A DNA stretch of 64,000 nt from Antedon mediterranea (Eukaryota; Echinodermata; Crinoidea; Comatulida; Antedonidae). The notes under the pieces were generated by a model, which worked only from the letters and a program-made list of their open reading frames with translations, did no database searches and was not told the DNA's origin. Each line of letters starts with the position of its first letter. The first letter of the stretch is position 1. The stretch lies in NCBI RefSeq assembly GCF_964355755.1, contig NC_092679.1, positions 24,978,132-25,042,131 of the forward strand, written 5' to 3'. Below, one piece after another: positions 1 to 12,419 of the stretch. Both the position numbers and the translations under genes were made by a program.

Positions 1-296
1 TTAACACACAACCGCAACACAACAATATCAACTTTAACTACAAACAATGCACACAGGAACTGTAAACAATACACAGCACAATTTTATTCAAAATGTTTAT
101 TATAAAATTTAGGTTTTTAAACATAATTGTGATCATTGTCATCATAAATAAAATTAAATATTACACAGTATAAAATAAGTGTTGTAATTATTAACAAATG
201 ATTTATTATGTATTATGAAACAAAACAAACTTTATTATTAATTTATTTATTTCATTTAAATGAGGTTTCAGTAATCATTAATAGTAATCACATTGC

Positions 297-858
297 TTAA
301 AGATGTATTGTCCCTTTGACTAATTCCATAAAAATAGAAAATAAAAGATTTCGAAAAAAGGTGGGTCATTTAGAAGTATCATAATAGCTATTAACTATCA
401 CCAAAAATTTTTCGAAAAAAAAATCATTTAACTGAAATACAGACGTTTTTTTGTTTAAAAAATAACTTTGACTTCCAGTCAAAGTTTTCGATCAAAACAT
501 ATCCCATAATGAAACGCGCTTGTTTGGCTACTGCTCTGTATGCATAATCATAAAACTTCCTCATGATCTGTGTGAAAATACCTTCTTAATCGTGACGAGT
601 TGTACTGTAAACAATCCTAATTAGCAATGCATAATGCGTACTCATGGTTTGAAATCTTTGTTTACTTTCGCTCGCGACGATTTTCCAGATGAAATGTAAT
701 CAAACTAATTTACCTGTTAATTACGTAAACTTGTTGTTTTTTCCTCGAATTTTCGACTTAAAGTGAATAACTTTAATATTACTTTTGATATGGCCACTTT
801 AAATTTAGAATATTTTGACCTTCATTTTTTTGTGTTTCAAGGGACAATACATCTTTAA
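297..858. mobile_element. TTAA-flanked MITE (554 bp)
   Basis: A non-autonomous DNA element lies between TTAA at 297-300 and TTAA at 855-858. Both ends start with the same inverted repeat, AGATGTATTGTCCCTTTGA on the left and AGATGTATTGTCCCTTGA on the right when read inward. TTAA target duplications are typical of piggyBac-type and Kolobok elements. There is no transposase reading frame, so it would need a helper. Classification to superfamily is inference; the ends and the duplication are seen directly. Confidence 0.7.
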
Positions 859-2907
859 ATAATTTTGTCTTATTACATGAAGTTAGATTGTAATTATAGA
901 ACTAACTTTGTTATTTTGATACAAGATAGCTTACATATAGTGAGTGCTTAAAATAAATTATAGGTTTACACGGTATAGTTAATTAAATATTGCACTATTT
1001 TGATGCACACATCTCGATTTAGATACTAAGGATTACATGAGATTCAGCTGATGACACAGCTTGATGCTAACAGCAATGATCTTGTATTTCGTGCACCTTT
1101 TTTGTACTCGTCACAGTTTCCATTCAATGACTGCATGGGGTGACTGTCTTTGGATCTTATCTTCTCTAAAAATGAGCTCCTATGGCTACCATCTCACTCT
1201 CATGAAGCAGCCTACACATCAGCTAGCTAGAAGTGAAGATTCGCTGTAAATTTTAAAAAAAAAGCCTATTTTAAATAATAACCTATCATCCTGATGCTTG
1301 TTATTGTAATTGCATTATTTTTACATGAAATTGCACACTTTTTTTAGTGATAATTTTTTCACGTTTTTAGACGTCGTTTTTCATGTAGTTGTTTGCCTAT
1401 TTTTTTTTTTTAGAGAAAAAAGTTTATAAAAAAAATATTTCTTATTAAAATAAATTTGCTATCTTTCGATATACATATGTTTTTAAACAAAATTATTATT
1501 GATGTGAAAATAAAAGTACTAAAAATATACGTTTGTTGTTGGATTGGCTTATTTCAAATAAATCACTAATAAAAACACGAAATACTGGTATGGCGTTGAT
1601 ACGTACTACTTATGTGCAGAAATGTACAAACCAATTCACTGTTTCAAGCCTTAACTTAAAATGTGTTTAGATTTTGTGATAGTTTTTGTTTTGATGACCG
1701 CCACTTATTCTACAGTTCTTTTTATGCCTGGCCACTTCCAGATGCTAATGCAAGAAACGGGAGTTTTATAGCAAAGTCTACATGTATACAACCTTGTGTT
1801 GCATGTCTTCCTAACCTACAGTACCCAGAGATGAAAAGGAGAGGATTTGACTTTGTGTTCAGAGGCTGAACTTACATACGTTACATAACACACAAGTTTG
1901 ACTGAGAGGTACAGCACACAAAACCAGGCCTACAAACAATTCAATAATCCAGAACAACTTTTTATACAAATATACAAATTAGAATATTATACTCTTTATT
2001 TCCCAAGAAAATGAAATGCTTTTTATAGCAGTTACCTATAAATCTAAAGGCAAATTAGTGAAAAAATGACAATGCTGTGGGTATCCATATAAATGTAATG
2101 CAATATCAAAATTCATACGTAAACATTCAATATCTGTTGATATAGAACGTGCAGTACACCATGTATGTAGTTCTGTCTTGTTAGAACTAAAGCTGTATGT
2201 AATGTAGTGTACTGCAAACTTTATATCAACATTCAATATCTGTAAACATTGTAATTTTAAATTACCATATGCACTACATACATTATTATTATTCAATGGT
2301 CAGAGAATCTATATTCCACCATAAGCTTACAGATAGAAAATGTATTATGGTAACTCCAGAACAAAATGTATTAGTATTATGGTAACTCCAGTTACGAAAT
2401 GTATTTCGTAACTTGTTGCAACTCTTTACATTTGGTGCTTTACAGCAAATACAGATAACAACTCTTAAGTATATTTACTTAAAAGATAAGAACAGATACT
2501 ATGCAAGTCTGTGTGTAATTAACTGTAATTTACAATGTTTGTACAATGTTTATATTGTTGTGTTGTTTGAAAACCATAAAGTATTATGATTTTTGAACTA
2601 TATTTCTGGAATCAAATAATGTGTACACTGTGCTACTGTATACTACAGTGCAATACAGTGGGGATTATAATCTACCATGCAGAATATATCCATAAATGTT
2701 TAGTTATTGTAAAAACTATACAATATGTTTTATTTGATGGAAAAATGAAAATGATAATGTTGTTAATGAATTTTCATCATAATGAATTTTATTCAAAACG
2801 TAAAATAAACTGATCCATGTTTTTATTTTGTATTTTTGATTATATTACAATACTAGTACATACTTATTTTTAGTGAATTGATAAAGGTTTCATTTATGTT
2901 ATGGTAC

Positions 2908-3022
2908 AAAAGGCAAATAGTCCTTCAAGTTAATCCCTAACCTGTTAGTAGTGTACTGCATCCTTTCAATAAATAAAAGGCAAATAGTCCCTCAATTTAA
3001 TCCCTAACCTGTTAGTAGTTTA
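2908..3022. repeat. Two-unit tandem duplication, 68-bp period
   Basis: AAAGGCAAATAGTCC begins at 2908 and again at 2976, and the following bases through CCTAACCTGTTAGTAGT are nearly the same in both units. This is a local duplication with no coding content. Confidence 0.75.
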
Positions 3023-3130
3023 ATGCAAAAACATCCTATTACAATAAATCCCTCAGTTTTAATTACATTTGTAACCACACAACTACTACAGTAATACATT
3101 TGACATATTCAAACAAAGTTGTTTGCAACA

Positions 3131-3162
3131 CCATGGAGAAATAAGTTAGGATTTCTCCATGG
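3131..3162. repeat. Perfect 12-bp hairpin
   Basis: CCATGGAGAAAT (3131-3142) and ATTTCTCCATGG (3151-3162) are exact inverted copies separated by 8 bases. It is not followed by a T tract that would suggest a terminator, and no gene ends nearby. It could be the remains of a small inverted-repeat element. Confidence 0.7.
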
Positions 3163-4225
3163 CAACACTAATTTGGCGGAGGCAATATAATAATTATCTG
3201 TGACTATTATGTGTTTAGTAAAAATTTCCAAAAACATGGAAATGTGTGGATGTTTTAATTACATTATACTATGGGAATTAATGTAATGATTATTATTTTA
3301 ATGTTTATTGTTAATTTACATTGTTTTATACAAAGTTTATTATTTAAGCTACTTAAGCAAACTTAAATCTAATTACAATACCTTAATTATTATTATTTAC
3401 AGTACAGTTATGTACTTACAATACCTTAATTATTATTATTTATATTGAATCATTATGTACATACTTATTTTTTACTCCATAATTGAAGTATTTATAATGC
3501 TTAAGTTAAGTATAAACATCTACAGCTCTTGCCATCTTTTATTTTTCTTAATATACATTAAATGTTTTTTTTCAGTTATTTTGTACCATTATTTGGGTTG
3601 TGAGACTGAGCACATTAAATATAATAAAGGTGTGTAAAATTAAAAACAAACAGTTTTTTTAATCTTCCTTAATGAACAAAAAATTTCTGCACAGATTTGA
3701 TGAAACTTCACAGATAAAGATGAGCCATATTGGTTCTTCAAAAGACCTTCCTTCAACTTTGGAACTATAACATAGGTGAACACATAATTTCTAGGAATAA
3801 GGAATATTAAAGGATAACTTAACTGAGAACCATATTTTAACAACGCATTGGGGATGTACATATGATTTCAGAACAATCTCAAGATTTACGATATCGCCCC
3901 GCGCGCTCGCCGTCGCCGTACATTGCTGTGACGTCACGTGTGCTTAGCAAAATGTACCTCATGAGTTTTCACGATTGTTAACATACAAGAGATATGTACT
4001 GTCACTTCTGCTAGACACCTATATTTCTTCAGTAAAATGTATGCATGCCATGATAGTGTCAAAATCTGAAACCAACGCAGCGTAGCCCTAGCTGCGCCTT
4101 CTATGGAAGCTGTTGTTTCGATCATCTACAACTGCTACGTGTTTTCGCTGACCGGGGATTTCCCCCCTTTTTTTTTAACGCGCACTTATTCTCATGGATA
4201 AAAAGGGATATGACTTACGATCGTT

Positions 4226-4318
4226 ATGGCCAAATCACGGAGGTATAAATTTATAATAGGCCTATTATTATTTTATTTATAAATTTATATTTTTAATTTT
4301 ATACCTCCATGGCCAAAT
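4226..4318. mobile_element. Mini inverted-repeat element flanked by 10-bp direct repeats
   Basis: ATGGCCAAAT occurs at 4226-4235 and again at 4309-4318. Between them GGAGGTATAAA (4239-4249) is matched in inverted orientation by TTTATACCTCC (4298-4308), with further AT-rich pairing inside. The layout resembles a very short MITE with a 9-10 bp target duplication. The same GGAGGTAT end motif recurs at the ends of the inner element at 49139-51365. No coding content. Family unknown. Confidence 0.45.
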
Positions 4319-4449
4319 TGTGACATATTCGATTTACCAAATGAAGCGTTACGTATACATTCCTGCAGAGCGAGACGATAGAACATGTGCTGTGCATATG
4401 CCCGGTCTCGTCATATTCCCCCTACTTTATGATTCAGTGTCAGGAATAT

Positions 4450-7400
4450 CAGTATAGCAGCGGTGGCGCCAGGATCTTCCAGACGCGAGGGCTACATTCC
4501 CCGACGAGGGGGCTATGCAAGCGAAGCGAGCATCACTAGGCTGGGGGACAGGGGGCCACCAAGGGCCCCCGGAACCAACGCGTTCTAGCGTCATTTGAGG
4601 CCATTTTAATCAGATTTACGGTAGCCACTTTTTCCATTTTTTATAATGCATAAATAAAATACTGCGTGCAAAAACACGATGCGCGATGATGACTGTTTCA
4701 ATCCATATTTTTCAATTTAAAAAATAAAAGTTCAAAATGTGTCTATATTTATCGGGTAAATTATAGCTTAGAAAAATTAATATACGCGAACGTAAAACGT
4801 AGGAGCCGAAGAGGTGTGCCTATATTGTTTATCGCAAAGGCGTATGCTGGTTGCTGTCTCGGGGTGCACAAATTGTAAATGCGTGCTTTGGGCTGATCTG
4901 TAAGAAAATTTTGAAAAATAGAGCTGCTAGGTCCCCGGAAGTTGCAATTAATTTATATACATATTAATGATACTATGAAACGAAATTAAAAGTCTACAGA
5001 AACAAACCGTGGTTGGGATGGAGCTAAGAAAATTTAGAAAAATAGAGTTGGAGGTCCCGGAAATTGGACTTATTATACTTCAAAACAAGAAACAAAATAT
5101 AGTCCCTATCATGGTTGTGACTGAGCTAAGACATTTTTGAAAAATAGAGCTGTTAGGGCCCGGAAAATACACTTATTGTTCTTCCAAATATGACCAGCTT
5201 TATATGGTTGGGGCTGAGCTAAGAAAATGTTTAAAACTAGAGCTGCAGGTCTTCAAAATTGCATCTTATAGCCTACTATGGAAACATCGGGCCTAGAGGC
5301 TTAAAAAAAGTGGTCCGTTTTGCCTTTATTTTAGAGAGGGAGGTGGAGTGCGTCCGCAAGCGTAGACCCTTTTCAGTCGGGTAAATCAGTTTATAGCCTT
5401 ACCTCCCATAGTGTATGCGTTGTACGTCCATCTGGACCTGCGAGTGGTGAGAAGTTCATACTATAATAAGATGTTGGCTAAGTTTTTTTGTTTAGTATTG
5501 TATGAAATATATTTTAAGTGCCCCACAGTACAGAGGGTTACTTCTTGTAAATCAAACAAATTGTGAACATACGAACAATTAACATAATTCGTTGTATGTA
5601 GCGTACGTCCACAAACAGTACATGACGTAACCGTCGGTAAACTTCGCCTGGAAAGTAACTACACTACACGTTTTGGTCCCTGCGGATATGGAACACGATA
5701 TCGCGCGACCCAACGTTAAAGGGGGATTCTGGGTTTAAAATTGCTTTTAAATATCGTTTATTTATTAAATAAAAAACATTATAACAATATAGACATGTCA
5801 GAATGAAGAAGTAATAACGAGAAATTAAAAAAATTAAATTTCATATACATTTTAGGGTAAATTCATGGAAAGTCTGTTTTTCAGCAGCTTAGGGAAGCTC
5901 ATTAATATTCATGAGATATTCACAAAATCACGTCATCAGTGGATTCCAAACTCACGACGTCAAGCTTGTACGTTATGTTCTCTCTCCTCTGTCAAACGAT
6001 GACCACCCGATCATTGTGAAATACATTTTTTTGTAGATTTGCTAAGCTAGGCCTAAAGTGTAATAATAACAGTAGTAGCATATATTTATTTGACATTTAA
6101 TGAAATACAAAATTTAGTACAGATTACGGAGTCATAAATTATACTAATTTTATACCTCGAATTAATAATAGTACAGATCGTATATCGGCTTCACGTACTA
6201 GTAGGCTAGGCCTAAATCATTTTATTCATGCCGGGGTGAGAGCCATTTCTGACTAGGGATTCCATGCCACGATGGCTACGTTAAAACATTGCATTGGGGC
6301 CATCATTCATGGGCCTAGCTAGCCTATTACTGAACGATTGGCCCATAAATAACAAAACTCAGTGGATTCCAAACCCATCCTATCAAAACCAAACTCCTAA
6401 ACAATCTAGGCCTAAACCTAAAACGTTCTACAAAAATCGGCTGTAAATATTGAGGCAAAACAAGGTCCGATCGCCGTCCGCACGTCTAATAAGTAGGCCT
6501 AGTTAGTTTACTCTCCAAAAAAGCGGATACTGCATCAAGCAAGTAGACCGGTAGTAGGAAGGAGACCTACCTAGCCTAGCCTAGCCGATCCGGCCCAGTT
6601 AAAAATTGAGCTAGCTAGTGTAGTAGACCCTATGGCATTATGCGAATTGATACTACCAGGCCTTTTACTATAGGCTACACTTGTTAAAATTAGCAATACT
6701 GTACTTATGTTTACAAATATTCCAACTCTCTCATTCGAGCTATATTATCTATACCATTCCGGTAGGTTGAGTCGACCTTCAATCAAATACTGTACATCGT
6801 TCATGTTGTGATATAGACGGGGTATACTCGACCCGACCAGTTTGGTATTGTATACTGTATCTGCTTATCACGTGACGATGCCAGGCATGGGCAGAGAGAG
6901 CACGTGTATCGTCGTCTCGCTCTCCTCGCTCAGCAGGTGGTGCAGGATTGTATACGTTACGCTTCATTGATTTTGAAGGCTTTCCCTAAGTCAGTGCGAA
7001 AATCGGCAAACGTAAAGTGCAAACTTATCTAATTTTTCACTGTTTTGATGGATTTTCATAGAAAATTGATTTTATAAATGGGAAGACCGACTAAAATTAC
7101 ATAAGATAAGTATAATTTTACAAAAGTAATTGATATGGTTAATGATAACGAGTCGTCGGAAGATTGACCATTTCACGAATTTCGTATTCTGTAACCACAG
7201 TGTGATTTTGCCGTAGCTGCACTTGTAATCTGGCCTCATTTCACAGCCTTCGTTCTGCTTCACTGGACGCTTATATAAATTGAAACTTTTACCGTTCAAG
7301 AGACAAACAAATATATTTTACATTTTTTACTATTCATTTTAAACCCGGAACCCCCCTTTAAACGATTCGTACAAAGAGATACCGCCAGACAAGTGCGTAC

Positions 7401-7667
7401 CTAGCTACTGTCATGTTTAATAGCTAGATCGCTGGCTGCATATAGCCCTCTGATGTACTCACGGTCAATGGAACGTCGCAGTTTTCTAGGCGCTCAAGCT
7501 ACGAAGTGAACGCGAACGATTTTTACTGTATATTATATTCCCCGACAAAAAGTACCCGTAGTCCCCGACGCGGGGGCGTCGCACGCGGGGGCTAGGCTCC
7601 CGGACGATGGGGCTAGAGCCCCCGTAGCCCCCCCCCCCCCCCCGCTGGGGCCACCACTGCAGTATAG
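4450..7667. mobile_element. Non-autonomous hAT element with 8-bp target duplication, split by a nested TTAA element
   Basis: The element itself is 4458-7659. It begins CAGCGGTGGCGCCAGG and its right end read inward is CAGTGGTGGCCCCAGC, a short inverted repeat starting with CAG. It is flanked by CAGTATAG at 4450-4457 and 7660-7667, an exact 8-bp duplication; CAG ends plus an 8-bp duplication are the hallmark of hAT transposons. Without the nested insert at 5716-7361 it would be about 1.56 kb. No transposase frame is visible. A homologous copy lies inverted at 61845-63467, sharing the GC-rich ends, the block with repeated 'gagctaag' phrases, and the segment around the nested insertion site. Confidence 0.85.
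5716..7361. mobile_element. 1.64-kb TTAA (piggyBac-like) non-autonomous element, copy 1
   Basis: TTAA at 5716-5719 and 7358-7361 bound a 1638-bp element whose ends are inverted: AGGGGGATTCTGGGTTTAAA on the left and AGGGGGGTTCCGGGTTTAAA on the right read inward. The copy at 32854-34499 has exactly the same length and looked identical wherever I compared lines. The only frames inside are 62 and 75 codons on the minus strand, identical in both copies and unlike a transposase. Insertion was into the hAT element around it. TTAA duplications fit piggyBac; the superfamily is inference. Confidence 0.85.
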
Positions 7668-8135
7668 CTATAGGCCCGGGTAGTAGGCTGGTGCGGACGA
7701 TTGGACCATGTTTTGCCTTGATCATTTTACGGTTTTTTTCCGACTGAAAGAGATTTTTACAACGTTAGGTTTAGATTATTTAGGAGCTAATTATTTTAAG
7801 TATTAGTTAGGATAGGAGGCAATGTTCTTTTTTTTTTCTAGGCGGCAGGTTAGCTCCAAAATCGTCGTCCTCCTAAATACCAAGACCCGTCAATTTAAAG
7901 TGTTAATTTAACAAAATATGAAATATATAGACTTCTAATAGCATTTCCAACAATAAAACCGGTTTACGTTTGTCATGATAGCTATCGTAGACATGGAATT
8001 GTCCATTTAAATGTATGCCCATGTAGTTAGGCTAGTGAAGCCGAGGCTACGGTAACGGCTGTAGTCCCTACTAAATTTTGTATTTTCATTGAGTGTTAAA
8101 TACATATTATAGACATACTCAACTGTACTGTTACG

Positions 8136-8139
<4 letters not shown>

Positions 8140-8167
<28 letters not shown>
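8140..8167. repeat. TA dinucleotide microsatellite
   Basis: About 14 uninterrupted AT/TA units abut the end of the old TTAA-element fragment that starts at about 8170. Length is likely to be polymorphic. Confidence 0.9.
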
Positions 8168-8169
<2 letters not shown>

Positions 8170-8170
<1 letters not shown>

Positions 8171-8385
8171 GCCGACGTGAGTTTGGAAGAATCGACTTGA
8201 TCTCATGAATAATAATGAGCTTCCCTAAGCTGATGAAAAAAGAAGTCTCATGAATGTACTCTGAGAAATTATGATTATGAAATTTTATTTTTTTTTAATT
8301 TCTCGTTATTACTTTATCCTTTTGACATGTCTATATTGTAATAATAGTTTTTATGTAGTAAATAAACGATATTTAAAAGCAATTT
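8170..8385 (-). mobile_element. Diverged, truncated relative of the 1.64-kb TTAA element
   Basis: Read on the minus strand this segment matches the first 240 or so bases of the elements at 5716 and 32854: AAATTGCTTTTAAATATCGTT near its start, then the shared GACATGTC, AATAACGAGAAATTA, AGCTTAGGGAAGCTC and GAGTTTGGAA phrases, with many substitutions and small deletions. The outermost 20 or so bases carrying the inverted repeat are absent. It shows the family is old even though the two full copies are young. Confidence 0.75.
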
Positions 8386-9586
8386 AGAATTGATCGCCAT
8401 AATACATTCTATTAAAACTATTAACATTTCAAGTATTGATTTGATATGCAGATACGCGGTTAACATAGACAGCCCACAGAGAGACATGGTTAGAAGATCA
8501 TCCACCTTCACTCCCACCTAGTAGTACGCCCTCTAGTCTTCACCTTCTTAATATTATCTCTGTGTGGTATGGTTGAAACTGAAAAACACACATAATTGCC
8601 CCGCGTTTCAAGGTGTCCTAAAAGAAGAGGTTATACTCTATCTCTTTCAATATATATATATTCTTTATATAAAAGGGATCTTTATTAGAACTTAGATAAT
8701 CTCTACTGTATTTTAATATTGTTATTGTTATTAAATAGTTGATATGCAATGCATAGTCGAAGAAGTCAGTAACGGCGTTCCATATATAATTATAATATTT
8801 TCTAGAATTAAATATTAATGTACACACTGCAGTAGTATCTTATTAAAAATTATGCTAGCGATGATGAAGACTAGTTAGGATCGAGTCTAATTGTTGGTCT
8901 GTAAAATACAGTACAAGGAGGAAATCGTTGTGTTCTTGCATACGGTAAAATTCAGGTTTGTAATGTATTGCTAGAGAAGTGAAATTGCACTCTTCTTCCC
9001 TGATTATTATTATTATTATTGGACCTTTATTTTATAAAGGCTTTGGCTTTATAGATTATACAGCAGCAACACGCAGCCATCTTCTTGTGCGTGCAGCAGC
9101 AGCGTAGCAGTAAGAGATGACAAATACGGTGACCAGCCAAGCGTAAAGATAAAAAATAACAACGCTATTATCAAGGTATCACACGGAGGAGGCCTGGTCG
9201 GTATTTCCGGCGGACACACCGTGTTAAAAGTCGAGACATTTTTACTAGAATACCTATACTGTATATTCTTAGTAAAAGATTAGCCTACATCCATAAATAC
9301 AAGCATCCGGCCATGCATGAGGCTCAGTGTTTTTGACCCAACTTCAAGCTCTTTTCTCCTATCTACGCCGCTCCTAAAAAAAAGGCTCATCAAAAGTTTC
9401 TAAAATTATCTCTTGATACATTGCATTCTTGACTTGACTTGTGCGCCCAGTGGCTTGGAGCGCTTATGTTGACACAGTTGAATTGATTTCCGTGTCGACA
9501 TAAGTGTACCTTTACTGAATTTCATATCCGAACGGTCGTATACTCATAATTGCTGAGTAGAGTAGTAGTAGTACTAGTACAGTAGT

Positions 9587-10620
9587 CAGGGCCGTAGTAG
9601 CCAGGATCTGTCAAGGGGGGGTTCGCACACTAAGTATTTGGGTCACCCCCCACCCCCATCATACCCCCCCCCCCTGGGGTGGGGCCTGAGGCGAAGCAAA
9701 TTTTGTTAAACAATTGCTACCAATGAGCAAAACGATCGTACTTGGACTCGTGGACTATTTTTAAACGATAACATTTGTTGCCGTATGTTAGATGCGCGTG
9801 CTCTGTGCGGAACCGCCGATTGTTTGATCATTTACTCGATATTTTGTTTTGCGTTCAAGTTCAATGCGAACGTACGTCTAGGAGAAGCCCCGAAAAAATC
9901 ACACTGGGTGAAGGCAAAAGCAATTCTTATTATAGCTCTATCTATAATATTTATTTACAGCAATTTGTTGAGGAAATTAAATATGCCAATGTAAATAGGT
10001 GATATTGATACATTTGAGTACGTATCGGCTGTGGTCTAGAAAAAAATAATCGGATGCCATAATGTGAACTACAGTACATGATACCATAGATATTATAGTG
10101 TAAAATATTAATATTCACTATAATCCTCTATGATACATTATACTTCATAGCCACACATAAATACTGATGATATGTCGGAAGGCTATATACTTTATGCATG
10201 CTGCCTGACTGCCAGTGATCTAAACAATTGGTACGCAGTTGTCTGGCGGTGTCCTTTGTACGAATCGTTCGTCCCCCAGCTCGCTGTGAGACGCGTCAAT
10301 ATCATGTTACATGCAGGGACCAAACATTTATTTTTCAGGTTAAAATCGGCAATTCATTTGCAACTCTTTACAGACTATATTGCTCGAAGTACGCTCATAC
10401 AGGGAAGAAGGTACTGTATGAGTTATTCCGAACGAGTTTACGAATTTTTTAATTTACGAACAACTTTTTGTACTGTGGGGGCACGTATTTGGACGATTTT
10501 CGGAGATGAGGGTGAGGTATTGGGCATGTCGGGGATGGGGGTTCGCAGTCGGTTAAGGGGGGTTCGCTGTAAAGGGGGGGTTCGCCCGAACCATAAAAAC
10601 CCCCCCTGGCTACGGGCCTG
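9587..10620. mobile_element. hAT-like element, divergent member of the 4458/61845 family
   Basis: The left end CAGGGCCGTAGTAGCCAGG and the right end read inward CAGGCCCGTAGCCAGG form an imperfect inverted repeat beginning with CAG. The flanks ACAGTAGT (9579-9586) and GTAGTAGT (10621-10628) match at 6 of 8 places, but lie in AGT-rich sequence. Inside, the stretch about 10195-10330 and 10440-10490 resembles the interior of the 61845-63467 element (gtctggcggt, ttgtacgaatcgtt, gagacgcgt, cagggacca). No transposase frame. Frames at 9775-10002 and 10172-10624 look fortuitous. Confidence 0.6.
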
Positions 10621-10743
10621 GTAGTAGTTGTGTTTTGATTCCTGTTTCTGCTATGCTGAATGACGCTGTTCGTTTGATAGGTTACGTTAATTGTGTGAAG
10701 GTTCCAGCTATTATTTTGCAGGTGCTTATTAATTATTGTCTTT

Positions 10744-11016
10744 ATCACATGCTCATTATAGTTGCGCCGCCGGTATCATTAAATAACTCCATTGGCAGTA
10801 TTACCTTGAATAATGGTCAGATTATTACTTTGGGTAGTCTTTCAGACCCAGCGCATGGAATGAGTACTCGTCTTCGCTTGTTGTATCATCATTGTCGTCA
10901 TTCAGGTCTAATGACTTGTGCCTTGTACATTGTTTAGCATAGTTTTTTATTTTACCACAATTGTTGCATTTTTTCCCATTGCCTGGGCATGCGTTTTTGC
11001 CTTTGGTAAGTTGCAC
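10744..11016 (-). pseudogene. Decayed Ty3/gypsy-type gag-protease relic
   Basis: On the minus strand, 11016-10825 encodes a frame with CPGNGKKCNNCGKIKNYAKQC, minus its last residue a zinc-knuckle-like pattern as found at the end of gag in metazoan gypsy retrotransposons; the usual histidine of the C-X2-C-X4-H-X4-C knuckle is replaced by asparagine. An acidic linker follows, then stop codons. About 50 bases further on, at 10777-10755, there is a DTGG-A-T sequence resembling the aspartic protease active site. Order and strand fit a gag-protease junction. It is broken by stops and cannot be functional. No long terminal repeats were found. Confidence 0.55.
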
Positions 11017-12272
11017 TTTAAAGTTAGTTACTAGTAATGGTCTCTGGCGGTGTCACTTTGTATGTATAACTCTACTATATCTTTAGAATTTGGCCCAGCT
11101 TACGGGCATTGATATCTGGGTCATACTGCATCCAGGGACCAATCTGGGTCATTCTATATCCGGGTACCAATACATAGTTATGAGGCGTCTATTCTCCTTT
11201 GTATTAGACTCTGCTTGTATTTCGTTATGTTGTTTCAAACTCCAACGCCTATAATAAAGCCTGTCGTAGTAATACTATAGTATCACGCCCGCTCATAATA
11301 CAACACAATTTAACCGCTTTATCCATTTTTTATTCATTCTTTACTATTTTCGCGAATCGCGTATATTTTCTATGCTAAAATTTATCGTTTGGATTTTTGT
11401 AGTTATGTCATGGACTAAAATTGTATTCATTAGTGACCATTTTAGGAAAGTTACGTATTTCTAAAATTCTATGAAGAAAGGCTGGAGCTTCTGGGGCCTT
11501 TGATTACTGGCGGTCCCCAACCCTAACCCATGACACTGAGAAAATGATTTGGTTTATTTTTACGAATAGCAAGCATTTTAATAATTATATGATAACCGAC
11601 CTCCAAAAATTGGCAAAAACTCCCATGGGCCAGAAAGTTGTTCTGTGAGGTTTTTACTCAAGTCATTATTGAACATTCCAAGATTTATCGACTACTGTAC
11701 ATTTACTAGAAGCTAAACTGCATAAACTATGTATATGACATACATACTAATTACAATACATACAAATTCAGCATTTATACACATGTACTTCAGGTTATAG
11801 TATAGGATATACAACATACAGTATCCAATTTCCATGCACAAATTATGTACAAGTTCAAATTTAATTTTTTCTAAAATGCCTGATATAGTTGAACGTTCAA
11901 TTAAAAATATATATATAATAAGAAGCTATTATAAATGTTTAAGTCAAATATTCGGCAACAGAAGGGGTACTGAAGTGGTACATCCCTATTTGTGCATGTC
12001 AATGTTATTTTACAAAAAAACTTAAAACATACCAACACCTTGTAAATCTTCCTAAAATTTAGTACCTACCTGTATTAAGTTTGTTAATAGCATTAGTTTT
12101 AACTTTGTTATCAATTTATGATCTACATAAAAGTATCAATCTCAAGTATGCCCTGACTGTTACAAGTAATGCCACAGGTTATGACATATTATTGAAAGAA
12201 AATTATAGTACAAAAAAGTGTAATCAGTTCTTAATTTTATTGCCACCGGCAAAACGTTATATTTTGAAATTT

Positions 12273-12419
12273 GATATTTTTTAGATTAGTTTATTAGTTT
12301 GTCTGTTAGCAGAATAACATCAGAAATAAAGACAAAAAGGTTATATTTTGATATTTTTTAGATTAGTTTATTAGTTTGTCTGTTAGCAGAATAACATCAG
12401 AATTAAAGACAAAAAGGTT
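12273..12419. repeat. Two-unit tandem duplication, 77-bp period
   Basis: GATATTTTTTAGATTAG begins at 12273 and 12350 and the following bases through AGACAAAAAGGTTATATTT are almost identical. Local duplication in non-coding DNA. Confidence 0.8.

Larger units (their letters stand above)
859..4449. other. Intergenic, AT-rich, no gene recognised
   Basis: No open frame here has gene-like composition or a recognisable domain; the small frames on both strands are short and of low complexity. It contains a two-unit tandem duplication (2908-3022), a strong hairpin (3131-3162), a short repeated CAATACCTTAATTATTATTA stretch near 3378-3440, a CpG-rich patch with a TGACGTCA palindrome near 3890-3945, and a tiny inverted-repeat element at 4226-4318. 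Confidence 0.6.
7668..9586. other. Intergenic, no gene recognised
   Basis: Apart from a TA dinucleotide run, an old TTAA-element fragment and an ATT microsatellite near 9004-9022, I see no feature here. The minus-strand frames at 8314-8517 and 8618-8827 are AT-rich and show no domain. Confidence 0.55.

Noticed and set aside
6779-7299. Two minus-strand frames (62 and 75 codons) repeated at 33917-34437
   Set aside because: They are duplicated only because the whole 1.64-kb element is duplicated. No transposase or other motif.
10172-10748. 150-codon plus-strand and 99-codon minus-strand frames
   Set aside because: They lie across the GC-rich end of a hAT-like element and have no domain; the minus-strand one also crosses the element border.
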